Shown here piece by piece: positions 8,754 to 16,763 of a stretch of 64,000 bases of DNA. The number at the start of each line of letters is the position of its first letter. Within the stretch, counting starts at the first letter, position 1. A program made the position numbers and the translations under genes. Source of the DNA: Paenibacillus albidus (lineage in GTDB: Bacteria; Bacillota; Bacilli; Paenibacillales; Paenibacillaceae); NCBI RefSeq assembly GCF_014644435.1, contig NZ_BMKR01000034.1, forward strand, positions 1-64,000, in the 5' to 3' direction. The notes below the pieces were generated by a model. The model was not told where the DNA came from, ran no database searches, and worked only from the letters and a program-made list of their open reading frames with translations.

Positions 8754-9920
8754 CTAGTTCGCTTTAGTCCCGCACTCCGCACAGAATTTCTGGCCTGGCT
8801 TCAGCTCATGGCCGCAACCCGAGCATTTGATAACCAGATTCTGGCCGCAAGGAGGACAGAATTTGGCTCCCGGTGCCAGGGCCTTCCCGCAGGCATGGCA
8901 GGCTGACGTTGCTCCGGCCGCTCCGTCTTCGGGCGCAGACTGGAGTCCATGGCCGCAGCCGCTGCAGAATCTGGCCTCTGCCGTATTCAGTGTACTGCAT
9001 TTAGAGCATGGCTTGGATGCGCCTGAGGCTCCGGTATCCAGACCCATGCCGCGGGTCATCTGGTTCACCATGTTTATTCCAGGTCCTACAAACCCCATCC
9101 CTAGCCCCAGTCCCATCCCGGCATTCATCATGCCGGCTCCCATGTTGCCGGGATTTCCGGCAGCTTCCTCCAAGGTATCGAAACTGCGTTCCTGCTGATA
9201 CGTGAAGCCGATAATATCCATCTCCGCCTTTTTGGCTAAAGCTTCCTTCAGCCGGACCGTTGCCGGATCATCATCCGGAATATTGATCGAGTCGATGTAA
9301 AAGTTATTCAGTTCAATGCCATTCTCCCAGAAGGTCCCTGCCAGGCGGCCTTGAATATGCTTGGAGATTTCGACGATGTAGGCATTGATCTCCAGGATAC
9401 TGATTTTTTTGTGCACCAGGTAGGAGGAGATCAGCTCATTGATGTTCGTCATCAACAGACCGCGGAAATAACTCACCATCGTCTCCTGATCGAACTGAGG
9501 CAGTGTTCCCACCAGCTTGAGCAGAAACTTGCGCGGATCAGCAATCCGTATACCAAACTGCCCAAAGGAGCGCACCGAAACGATAATCTTGTATTTGGGG
9601 TCTTGGAGCTGAAGCGGTGAACTTGTCCCCCACTTCACATTCATGGAGTTCACGGTATTCACATACCAGACCTCTGCAGTAAACGGCGATCTGCCGCCGA
9701 ACGGCAAATTCACTAGATTCGATAATACAGGGATATTCGCTGTACTAAGCGTATGCCGGCCGGCCCTAAAGGAATCAAGTGCCCGCCCTCCCTTGAACAA
9801 TATGGCCTCTTGGGCTTCATTCACTATAAGCTGGGTCCAGGTACCCAGTTCCTGGTTCGGATATTTCCAGGCAAAAACGCCCGGAGGCCCGTCATATTTA
9901 ACCACTTCAATAATTGCCAT
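8754..9920 (-). CDS. SPFH-domain protein with three C-terminal zinc ribbons (YdjI-like)
   Basis: 388 residues. The first 250 or so resemble the SPFH/virion-core-like family that includes B. subtilis YdjI, beginning AIIEVVKYDGPPGVFAWK. A Gly/Met-rich hydrophobic stretch (about 260-300) is followed by three zinc ribbons, each a pair of CxxC motifs: CSKC/CSGC, CHAC/CPPC and CSGC/CAEC. The ATG at 9918-9920 is preferred over an in-frame one 27 bases upstream because GAAGGGA lies upstream at proper distance. In B. subtilis ydjI lies in the sigma-W pspA operon; here the partners are two zinc-ribbon membrane proteins. A membrane scaffold role is inferred. Confidence 0.8.
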   Translation of the reverse strand: MAIIEVVKYDGPPGVFAWKYPNQELGTWTQLIVNEAQEAILFKGGRALDSFRAGRHTLSTANIPVLSNLVNLPFGGRSPFTAEVWYVNTVNSMNVKWGTSSPLQLQDPKYKIIVSVRSFGQFGIRIADPRKFLLKLVGTLPQFDQETMVSYFRGLLMTNINELISSYLVHKKISILEINAYIVEISKHIQGRLAGTFWENGIELNNFYIDSINIPDDDPATVRLKEALAKKAEMDIIGFTYQQERSFDTLEEAAGNPGNMGAGMMNAGMGLGLGMGFVGPGINMVNQMTRGMGLDTGASGASKPCSKCSTLNTAEARFCSGCGHGLQSAPEDGAAGATSACHACGKALAPGAKFCPPCGQNLVIKCSGCGHELKPGQKFCAECGTKAN

Positions 9921-10071
9921 TTGCCGTTCCCTTCTTTCATAAAACATCGCTATGTAGTATTTATCGGAAATTCAAGCTGGAAATAAGTGCTTTTCCGACT
10001 TTTATTGTATACGATTTATAACCGGTTTTGGATTCTTTTTAGGTAAAATAGGGAAAGTGTGCAGAACAACG

Positions 10072-10122
10072 CAAAAAAAACGCCCACGGGATTCCTTGTT
10101 CAGAAGGAACCCTGCGGGCGTC
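10072..10122 (-). terminator. Rho-independent terminator after obg
   Basis: Minus strand: long stem GCCCGCAGGGTTCCTT/AAGGAATCCCGTGGGC with few mismatches, 6-base loop, then G and a run of eight T. It ends spo0B-obg. Confidence 0.9.
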
Positions 10123-10151
10123 TCATGTCCATACCTATAGTTAATTAACTC

Positions 10152-11462
10152 TTAATAGTAGCTGCTGTTCTCCACGAATTCGAATTCGAAATCGGCAATG
10201 CGCACGATGGTACCCTCTACCGCACCACGTTTGCGCAATTCTGCATCTACACCCATATGGCGCAACGTCCGGGCCAGCTTCAGAATAGCATCATGTGTGC
10301 TGAGCTGCATCCGTTTGAGCATCCGCTCAATACGCGGGCTGCTGACCACAAAGGCCTCATTATCACGGGTAATAGTGAAGGAGTTGTCCTCTTCCGCCTC
10401 CAGCTTGTAGACTTTCCGCTCAGAGGTTTCTGCCACCTCTTCGACCACCGGCGCTACCGGAATGCTGTCGAGGATGTCCGTCGCCCGGTAGAGCAGCTCC
10501 TGCACCCCTTGGCGGGTAAGCGAGGAGATCGGCATGATTTCAAGATCCGGTCGGATCTGTGCCACACGTTCCCGGAAAGTGACCAGGTTCTCTTCCGATT
10601 CCGGCATATCCATCTTGTTCGCCGCCACAATCTGCGGACGATCAATCAGATTGGCGTTATACTGCTTAAGTTCGTCATTAATGAGGACCCAATCCTCGAA
10701 TGGATCGCGGCCTTCCGAGCCGGACATATCCACCACATGGATAATAATGCGGGTACGCTCTACATGGCGCAGGAATTCATGTCCAAGCCCCACACCTTCG
10801 CTCGCCCCTTCAATCAATCCAGGCAGGTCAGCCATAACAAAACTCCGGCCGTCCCCCACGTCCACTACACCCAGGTTAGGGGTAATGGTTGTGAAATGAT
10901 ACGCACCAATCTTCGGCTGGGCTGCAGAGACCACCGAAAGGAGTGTTGATTTCCCGACACTGGGGAAGCCCACAAGCCCAACGTCAGCCATAACCTTCAG
11001 CTCCATGACCACATAACGTTCCTGGCCTTCTTCGCCGTTCTCAGCCAGTTCAGGCGCGGTGTTCGCCGCTGTTGCAAAACGGGTATTGCCCCGGCCTCCA
11101 CGCCCGCCCCGCGCTACAACTACCTGCTGCCCGTGACGGGTCATATCGGCAATGATCTCTTGTGTATCATCGTCAATCAGAACGGTTCCGGGCGGAATAC
11201 GCACGATCATATGCTCCGCGTTAGCACCATGCTGGCTTTTGTTTCGCCCTTTAATGCCTTTATCCGCCTTGAAGTGGCGTTGATAACGGAAATCCATCAG
11301 GGTACGAAGCCCTTCATCAACCCGGAAAATCACGTCACCGCCGCGCCCTCCGTCACCACCGGCAGGTCCACCCTCCGGTACATATTTCTCACGGCGGAAT
11401 GCCACGAGACCGTCGCCGCCGTCACCGCCTTTGACATAAATCTTAGCTTTATCCACGAACAT
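10152..11462 (-). CDS. obg: GTPase Obg/CgtA
   Basis: 436 residues. Essential ribosome-associated GTPase acting in 50S maturation and, in Bacillus, in the stress response and sporulation onset. Glycine-rich Obg fold (1-158, including GGDGGDG and PEGGPAGGDGG), G domain with P-loop GFPSVGKST (about 165), DLPGLIEG and NKMD, and the C-terminal OCT domain of Gram-positive Obg. AGGTG precedes the ATG. It follows spo0B by 15 bases, the same pairing as in B. subtilis. Confidence 0.97.
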   Translation of the reverse strand: MFVDKAKIYVKGGDGGDGLVAFRREKYVPEGGPAGGDGGRGGDVIFRVDEGLRTLMDFRYQRHFKADKGIKGRNKSQHGANAEHMIVRIPPGTVLIDDDTQEIIADMTRHGQQVVVARGGRGGRGNTRFATAANTAPELAENGEEGQERYVVMELKVMADVGLVGFPSVGKSTLLSVVSAAQPKIGAYHFTTITPNLGVVDVGDGRSFVMADLPGLIEGASEGVGLGHEFLRHVERTRIIIHVVDMSGSEGRDPFEDWVLINDELKQYNANLIDRPQIVAANKMDMPESEENLVTFRERVAQIRPDLEIMPISSLTRQGVQELLYRATDILDSIPVAPVVEEVAETSERKVYKLEAEEDNSFTITRDNEAFVVSSPRIERMLKRMQLSTHDAILKLARTLRHMGVDAELRKRGAVEGTIVRIADFEFEFVENSSYY

Positions 11463-11477
11463 TTAGATTCACCTTCC

Positions 11478-12218
11478 TCACATATCAAGCGGCAGACGCA
11501 AAGCTACAAATGAGTCATTTGTGCCAAACTGCTCTGCTTTCATGATTTTTCCTTGCCCTATATTATAAATTTGCCCTTGAAGCAGCTCGGGATTGCCATG
11601 GGCTCCCTCACCTTCAAACGAGATGAGAATGTCTCCACCATCCTGTGAAAAGCCAAGCCGAAGCTTTCGTGTGTCGCCTGGAGAGCTAAGTCCGCTATAT
11701 TGGTAGGTCCGAACCGTCTGCATTATCACTGAGGTCAATTCATTCCCCATTTCGGGAGTCAGCTTGTCCTCCAGCTGCAGCCCTTCTTCAACCTGGACAT
11801 CCAATTCCAGGTTGGTTGCGTACGTGCGAAATGATTGAATATAGAACACCAGTGAGGGAATGCCGAGTTTGGCAATTCGGCTGTCCAGCGCAATCCGTTC
11901 CTTTATTCTTTCCACACATTGCACGGATTTATCAGGCTTGCCCAGCTGGATATATCCGTAAAGTACTTGCAAATCATTCATCCAGTCGTGTCGATGATGA
12001 TTCAGTGTCCGAATCGCCGCCTGCTGCAGACTTTTCTCCTGTATGCGCAGTTCCTTTTCAAAATGACGCCGGTTGTAAATCAAGCTGAATGCAAGCACAG
12101 CCGCTACCCAAACTCCGAGCAGCAGACATGTGAAAAGGTTGGTGCACCAATACACGAGACCTAAAGGAAGCGATACGGATACCATGACTGCCCAGATTGC
12201 ACTTTTCCAGGATTTCAT
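11478..12218 (-). CDS. spo0B: Sporulation phosphotransferase Spo0B, membrane-anchored form
   Basis: 246 residues. Spo0B relays phosphate from Spo0F to Spo0A. The helical-hairpin dimerisation motif HHRHDWMND aligns with the B. subtilis HSRHDW motif, making His74 the likely phosphorylated residue. The C-terminal half is the degenerate ATPase-like domain. Ahead of it are two hydrophobic segments (about 7-24 and 28-48), absent from the shorter soluble B. subtilis protein. The ATG at 12216-12218 has GGGGAG upstream; an in-frame TTG 27 bases earlier is less likely. First gene of spo0B-obg. Confidence 0.85.
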   Translation of the reverse strand: MKSWKSAIWAVMVSVSLPLGLVYWCTNLFTCLLLGVWVAAVLAFSLIYNRRHFEKELRIQEKSLQQAAIRTLNHHRHDWMNDLQVLYGYIQLGKPDKSVQCVERIKERIALDSRIAKLGIPSLVFYIQSFRTYATNLELDVQVEEGLQLEDKLTPEMGNELTSVIMQTVRTYQYSGLSSPGDTRKLRLGFSQDGGDILISFEGEGAHGNPELLQGQIYNIGQGKIMKAEQFGTNDSFVALRLPLDM

Positions 12219-12292
12219 TCTTTCTCCCCGTCCCTCAGTTCGCAAAATTCATGACTTATTTGATGGAGTGTACTCGTCTTTCACCATTTTCC

Positions 12293-12298
12293 AGTATA
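12293..12298 (-). promoter_or_regulatory. Extended -10 promoter for spo0B-obg
   Basis: Minus strand TGGTATACT carries a TG one base before TATACT (12293-12298), the extended -10 form, which compensates for the absence of a convincing -35. It lies about 75 bases before the spo0B ATG. Confidence 0.5.
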
Positions 12299-12374
12299 CC
12301 ACAGGCTTTCCCGGAAATTCACCGGCTGCCGCTAAAACCAAGGCTCTTATTTGTTTTTAGGCGTTCATTATTTC

Positions 12375-12407
12375 AAAAAAAGCCCCCGGCACTCATGCCG
12401 GAGGCTT
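12375..12407 (-). terminator. Rho-independent terminator after rpmA
   Basis: Minus strand: AGCCTCCGGCA/TGCCGGGGGCT stem with TGAG loop followed by seven T. It ends rplU-prp-rpmA. Confidence 0.9.
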
Positions 12408-12433
12408 CTACTTGCAATTATGGCTGCGTAAGC

Positions 12434-12745
12434 TTACGCTTCCAGTGCCGCTGCTACCGGAGCGACGTCCACCGGATACACGCTCACTTTCTTGCGATCG
12501 CGGCCCCAACGTTCGAACTTCACTACACCGTCCACCAGAGCGAACAGAGTATCGTCCTTGCCGATGCCCACGTTCGTACCCGGGTGAATCTTGGTTCCGC
12601 GTTGGCGAACCAGAATGTTACCGCCGGTAACTGCTTGACCGTCAGCACGTTTCACGCCAAGACGTTTGGAATGGGAATCCCGTCCGTTTTTTGTGGAACC
12701 TACACCCTTCTTGGATGCGAACAATTGAAGATTCAATTTCAACAT
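12434..12745 (-). CDS. rpmA: 50S ribosomal protein L27 with cleavable N-terminal extension
   Basis: 103 residues. It begins MLKLNLQLFASKKG, the Firmicutes extension removed by the protease Prp, here predicted after Phe9, exposing ASKKG that reaches the peptidyl-transferase centre. The ATG at 12743-12745 is 9 bases after GGAGG; an in-frame TTG three codons earlier is rejected. The gene for the matching protease lies directly upstream. Confidence 0.97.
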   Translation of the reverse strand: MLKLNLQLFASKKGVGSTKNGRDSHSKRLGVKRADGQAVTGGNILVRQRGTKIHPGTNVGIGKDDTLFALVDGVVKFERWGRDRKKVSVYPVDVAPVAAALEA

Positions 12746-12764
12746 TGTTGTCAACCTCCTTCTG

Positions 12765-13100
12765 TTAAATATTGACCTGCTGTACTGCTATATACTTCCC
12801 GTAGGATTCTGCGATATCATTCAGCATTACGACCATGGATTCCAGCAGCAATTGTACTTTGGCGGAGGTTCCGGGATCTTCAATGGCGCCTACGGCCCCA
12901 CTTAGAAATCCGTTCTTCATGGAAGTATCCATGATTACTCCGGTCAAGGTCTCAATCGAATTGACAGTGCCAACCGTTACAGTGGATACACCGGCACAGA
13001 CGATATCCTCACCGCGTTTCGCATAACCCGCATGCCCTTTTACTTCAAAGCCAACAATAGTACCGAGTTCCAAAGAACGAGTAATCCGGACGTTAATCAT
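12765..13100 (-). CDS. prp: Ribosomal-processing cysteine protease Prp
   Basis: 111 residues, YsxB/Prp family. It cleaves the N-terminal extension of L27, a step essential for ribosome assembly in Staphylococcus. The catalytic pair is visible as His23 in GHAGYA and Cys35 in DIVCAGVS. It is sandwiched between rplU and rpmA, with 12 and 19 base gaps, as in other Firmicutes whose L27 carries the extension. Confidence 0.95.
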   Translation of the reverse strand: MINVRITRSLELGTIVGFEVKGHAGYAKRGEDIVCAGVSTVTVGTVNSIETLTGVIMDTSMKNGFLSGAVGAIEDPGTSAKVQLLLESMVVMLNDIAESYGKYIAVQQVNI

Positions 13101-13112
13101 TCACGCACCTTC

Positions 13113-13424
13113 TTACGCTTGAATCTTCTCGATCGTTACTTTTGTGTATGGTTGACGATGACCTTGTTTCTTGTGGTAGTTCTTCTTAGGTTTGTATTTG
13201 TAAACTACAACCTTCTGACCTTTACCATGTTTCTCAACCTTGGCTGTTACAGACGCGCCACTTACCAGCGGAGTTCCTGCATTCAAACCGCCTTCAGTGG
13301 AAACAGCCAAGACACGGTCAAACGTTACGCTTGCGCCGTCTTCAGCTTCCAGCTTCTCAATGAACAACACGTCGCCCTCTTGGACTTTGTATTGTTTACC
13401 GCCAGTTTCGATAATTGCATACAT
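13113..13424 (-). CDS. rplU: 50S ribosomal protein L21
   Basis: 103 residues, begins MYAIIETGGKQYKVQEGD and ends in the conserved basic region KKNYHKKQGHRQPYT. A GAGGAGGTG ribosome-binding site precedes the ATG. First gene of the three-gene ribosomal unit, with its own leader RNA and promoter. Confidence 0.98.
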   Translation of the reverse strand: MYAIIETGGKQYKVQEGDVLFIEKLEAEDGASVTFDRVLAVSTEGGLNAGTPLVSGASVTAKVEKHGKGQKVVVYKYKPKKNYHKKQGHRQPYTKVTIEKIQA

Positions 13425-13436
13425 TGTACTTGCACC

Positions 13437-13550
13437 TCCTCATGTCTCAGACTCGCCTAGTCTAGGTGGCAGATTCTCAAAATAGAAACTGCGCTTGTGT
13501 ACCCGATCGGAGCGGTTACAGCATGTGCAGGAACAGTTGAACCAAACACA
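13437..13550 (-). promoter_or_regulatory. L21 leader RNA (autoregulatory leader of rplU)
   Basis: The roughly 120 bases between promoter and rplU, read on the minus strand, resemble the Firmicutes L21 leader, with a conserved CTGTAACCGCTCC segment and GGGTACACAAGCGCAG. Such leaders are thought to bind L21 and repress the operon. Assignment is by recalled similarity and position. Confidence 0.6.
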
Positions 13551-13559
13551 TACTTGAAG

Positions 13560-13588
13560 ATATTATCATACTTACCCGCATTAGTCAA
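13560..13588 (-). promoter_or_regulatory. Sigma-A promoter of rplU-prp-rpmA
   Basis: TTGACT (13583-13588), 17-bp spacer, TATAAT-like TAATAT (13560-13565) on the minus strand. It lies about 10 bases upstream of the 3' end of the rng stop codon side. Confidence 0.8.
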
Positions 13589-13595
13589 CGTTAAC

Positions 13596-14837
13596 TCAAT
13601 CAAGCCAACTCCCGGATTTACCGGTCCCCCCGCAGCACGGACAAAGGCCGGGAGCGAAGCCGGCGGAATCATGCCGGGCCTTCTTGCGGGTCATCTCCAG
13701 CAGTCCGAGCCGGGTCCAGCCCAGGATATGCGTTTTGGTGCGGTCAAGCAGGGTGATACTCTCCAGCTTGTCCGTCACCAGCCTGCGGTTCGATTCCTCC
13801 TCCATATCTATGAAATCGACAATGATGATCCCTCCGGTGTCCCGCAGCCGGATCAGACGGCCGATCTCTTCAGCGGCCAGCAGATTGGTGCAGGTCACCG
13901 TATCTTCCAGGGAAATACCGCCGGTATATTGAGCAGTGTTGACATCAATAACAGTAAGGGCCTCCGTCTGATCCCAGATCAGCGTGGCACCGCCCTCGAG
14001 CGTGATTTTGCGGCTGAAGCTCCTGTGCAGTTGTTCCTGGATGTGATAAGCGGTAAAAATAGAATCAGGCCCTTCGTACAGCCCCACCGGCTTGTAGCCT
14101 TCAGGCGCCATATCGTTCAGAAAAGCTTCGGCTTCCTGAACCGCCGCAGGAGAGTCAATCACCAGCTCGTCACGCTGCGGATTGAACGCATCCCGGATGA
14201 AGCGCTGGACGATGCTGAGATCCTGATGCAGCAAAGCAGGAGCTTCTGCACTTAAGGCCCGTCTTGTAATGTTCTCCCACTGAGCCCGCAGGAAGGCAAG
14301 ATCGCCTTCTACCGCTTCCGGAGGCTCGTCCTCGGAAACGGTCCGCATAATCAGCCCTTCTTCCTTGCGCCGGAGCCGTTCGCCAATAGCTTTGAGTCGG
14401 TTCCGTTCGGCCTCGCGGCCGATTTTCTTGGATACCCCCACATACTCGGCAAATGGCATATAGACCATCCAGCGCCCAGGCAACGTATAATGGGTGGTTA
14501 CTCTGGCCCCTTTGCCGCCGTGCGGTTCTTTTCTAACCTGAACCATAATCTCCTGACCCGGCTGTAAAAGCGTCTCAATGGAGGGCTTGATCTGCGACTG
14601 CTTCTCCAAATGGGGATGAAGCACATCATCTACATATAAAAAAGCATTCTTCTTCTGTCCAATATCAACAAAAGCAGCCTGCATGCCCGGAAGGACATTG
14701 ATTACCCGGCCTTTATAATAACTTCCAACCAGCCCTTGCTGCTGATCGCGTTCAGCCGCGTATTCCACCAGCCTTCCGTTCTCCAGAAGAGCCATCCGGG
14801 TCATGTGCTGCGTGCAGTGAACGATCATTTGTTTCAT
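13596..14837 (-). CDS. rng: Ribonuclease E/G family endoribonuclease (RNase G type)
   Basis: 413 residues. It makes endonucleolytic cuts in A/U-rich single-stranded RNA. An S1 domain (about 35-115, SYYKGRVINVLPGMQAAFVD) is followed by the RNase H-like/5'-sensor core and the catalytic Asp segments TVIDVNTAQYTG and IIIVDFIDME. A C-terminal CPCCGGTG zinc-link motif ends the protein; no long RNase E scaffold tail. The ATG at 14835-14837 follows GAGGTG. B. subtilis lacks this enzyme and uses RNase Y; this organism has it between spoIVFB and rplU. Confidence 0.9.
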   Translation of the reverse strand: MKQMIVHCTQHMTRMALLENGRLVEYAAERDQQQGLVGSYYKGRVINVLPGMQAAFVDIGQKKNAFLYVDDVLHPHLEKQSQIKPSIETLLQPGQEIMVQVRKEPHGGKGARVTTHYTLPGRWMVYMPFAEYVGVSKKIGREAERNRLKAIGERLRRKEEGLIMRTVSEDEPPEAVEGDLAFLRAQWENITRRALSAEAPALLHQDLSIVQRFIRDAFNPQRDELVIDSPAAVQEAEAFLNDMAPEGYKPVGLYEGPDSIFTAYHIQEQLHRSFSRKITLEGGATLIWDQTEALTVIDVNTAQYTGGISLEDTVTCTNLLAAEEIGRLIRLRDTGGIIIVDFIDMEEESNRRLVTDKLESITLLDRTKTHILGWTRLGLLEMTRKKARHDSAGFAPGLCPCCGGTGKSGSWLD

Positions 14838-14892
14838 GGCTTCACCTCTGGTTTCAATCATCCTGGCGTTCTGTCCGCCGCACCCACGTGCA

Positions 14893-15735
14893 TCAAATCT
14901 TAAAATAGGAGGCGATGAGCCGCTGCTCCGGAATCGCGGCCACCACGCTGCCGCTGCCGCTTAGCACGTATATCAAATGATATTGATTACGTCTTAATAG
15001 ACGCAATATCTCGTCCAAAGGTTTCGTTGAATGGGCAACAATCGGCCGCGCCACTGCTCCGGTCCACAGATGCTGCTGGTATACCGTCTCACGATTCATC
15101 AGAAAAGCGACGAAACGGTACGGAAGATTCCGCTGATCCGTCAGGTTCGAATACAGCAGAAACGCCCCGATCATCAGCAGGTTCAACCGAACCCCTCCCC
15201 CGGCTCCCAGCGGCCACAGGGCATAGGCTGTAACCAGAACACTCGCAGCAATACTTACCCGCCCACTCCATAACATTGTGAAGTAATAGGGCAGCAGCAG
15301 GCTCACAGTAGCCTGAAGCACCTTTCCCCCATCCAGCGGAAGAATCGGCAGAAGATTAAACAGCGCAATAATGGCATTCGCCTGAATGAAATAGGTTAAA
15401 AAGGCCTCGTTACCCATACCGGTCTGCAGCAGGCCCCATGCAGCAGCAATCATGATTCCATTCTGCAGCGGACCTGCCAGTGCAATTCCGATCTCTCTGG
15501 CAGCCGTAAGCTGTCCATGGTCCTCAATAACAGCAACTCCGCCGAACGGCAACAACTGAACGGATCTTACTGTAACTCCGGCCAGCAGCGCTGCGCAGAC
15601 ATGTCCGAATTCGTGAATCAGCACAATAGCAAACAAAGTAAGCAGCTCCAGGAATTGACCGGTCAGCACGGACAAAAGCATCACAATCACAAACAGCGGA
15701 TGCAGCGACAAGTCAATTCTCCCGATCCTAATCAA
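14893..15735 (-). CDS. spoIVFB: Intramembrane metalloprotease SpoIVFB
   Basis: 280 residues, site-2 protease family (M50). It releases active sigma-K from pro-sigma-K in the mother-cell-derived outer forespore membrane. Zinc ligands His41/His45 with catalytic Glu42 are in HEFGH; the third ligand is Asp135 in NLLPILPLDGG. Six or so hydrophobic segments fill residues 1-200, and a C-terminal CBS-like domain (about 205-280) may sense nucleotide. It overlaps spoIVFA by 8 bases. Confidence 0.92.
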   Translation of the reverse strand: MIRIGRIDLSLHPLFVIVMLLSVLTGQFLELLTLFAIVLIHEFGHVCAALLAGVTVRSVQLLPFGGVAVIEDHGQLTAAREIGIALAGPLQNGIMIAAAWGLLQTGMGNEAFLTYFIQANAIIALFNLLPILPLDGGKVLQATVSLLLPYYFTMLWSGRVSIAASVLVTAYALWPLGAGGGVRLNLLMIGAFLLYSNLTDQRNLPYRFVAFLMNRETVYQQHLWTGAVARPIVAHSTKPLDEILRLLRRNQYHLIYVLSGSGSVVAAIPEQRLIASYFKI

Positions 15736-16594
15736 ACGAAATCACATCAGCCGGATCAATATAGGCCTTGTCATGCATGACTGCGAAAAAGAGTGTAGGC
15801 AGCGGAGAATCCTCCTCTGCCAGCATCCACCCCACGGCCTCTCCACTCTGGACCCAATCATCCGCCTTCAGCTTGGTTCCGCTCAAATGGCCGTATTCGG
15901 CTGTCATGCTCCCGGTATGCCGGACCGTAATCCGGATTCCGCCCTGCAGCTCCCTGGATACTGACAGCACACGTCCCACATCTACACTTTTCACCGTGAC
16001 ACTGCCGCTTGAATCGGTTACGGGCATGATTTCCACCCCTTTCAGGGTGGCCGCAAAAGACTGGACAATGCTCCCGGCTACCGGGGCACCAAGCTCATGT
16101 GGGGCTGCCACCTTTTCAGCAGGCTCTTCTTTGTCGCCAAATATTGGGATAAACGCAGGTGCTCCGTTAAAATGTTCTTCATACCATACCCTTGCCGCCT
16201 CAAAATCCATATCCTTGTTCAAAGCTTCCATGACAAAAGCCTGTACTTTCAGCGACCAGGGCTGCTGGATTGCAAAAACTCCCCACACCGCTGCAAACAC
16301 CAAAATGCTGGCCACTGTACGCTGGATGAAGCCGGACAACAAACTTGGCCGGTTCCCTCCGCCATACTCTTCCCAACCTCCACGCTGCTTTTTCCACATC
16401 ACTTCGGGGTCCGGTTCGGGAGAAGACGGCTGACCCTGCCTGTGGCCTGTCCCCCATTCTATAAAAGCTTCAGGCTTCTCCGTCCCGGGCGTTGCCGGGA
16501 GCGGAGAAACCTCGGAGTTGTCCACGACCTCCTGCAGCAGCAAACTGCGGATGCGCTCCTTGCGGCGGCCTCTGATATCTGATTTTCGCTCCAT
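15728..16594 (-). CDS. spoIVFA: Stage IV sporulation protein SpoIVFA, M23-like
   Basis: 288 residues. Membrane partner that holds and inhibits SpoIVFB. The N-terminal part is basic (RGRRKERIRSLLLQEV) and cytoplasmic; one transmembrane segment lies at about 88-108; the C-terminal part (about 170-285) is a degenerate LytM/M23 peptidase fold, with GSMTAEYGHL but without a full zinc-binding set. GGAGGGATC precedes the ATG. The 8-base overlap with spoIVFB indicates coupled synthesis. Confidence 0.88.
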   Translation of the reverse strand: MERKSDIRGRRKERIRSLLLQEVVDNSEVSPLPATPGTEKPEAFIEWGTGHRQGQPSSPEPDPEVMWKKQRGGWEEYGGGNRPSLLSGFIQRTVASILVFAAVWGVFAIQQPWSLKVQAFVMEALNKDMDFEAARVWYEEHFNGAPAFIPIFGDKEEPAEKVAAPHELGAPVAGSIVQSFAATLKGVEIMPVTDSSGSVTVKSVDVGRVLSVSRELQGGIRITVRHTGSMTAEYGHLSGTKLKADDWVQSGEAVGWMLAEEDSPLPTLFFAVMHDKAYIDPADVISFD

Positions 16595-16667
16595 AGTGAT
16601 CCCTCCGGCGGGCTTGTTTTACTTCCATTTTATGAACAGCGGAAGCTGCTTTAGAACAAGCCTCGGC

Positions 16668-16708
16668 AAAAGGCGGAGCTTCTCCCCCGGAATAAACAGA
16701 ACTCCGCC
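16668..16708 (-). terminator. Hairpin terminator after minD
   Basis: Minus strand GGCGGAGTTCT/AGAAGCTCCGCC followed by four T. The short T-run makes it a moderate terminator separating minCD from spoIVFA. Confidence 0.6.
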
Positions 16709-16763
16709 CGTAGATTTCTCTATTGGCGGAGTCACTTATACAGCAATATGAGGAGTACCCAGA

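Noticed and set aside
13497..14255. 252-codon plus-strand frame opposite the RNase G gene and promoter of rplU
   Set aside because: Antisense to conserved catalytic motifs and without any recognised domain.
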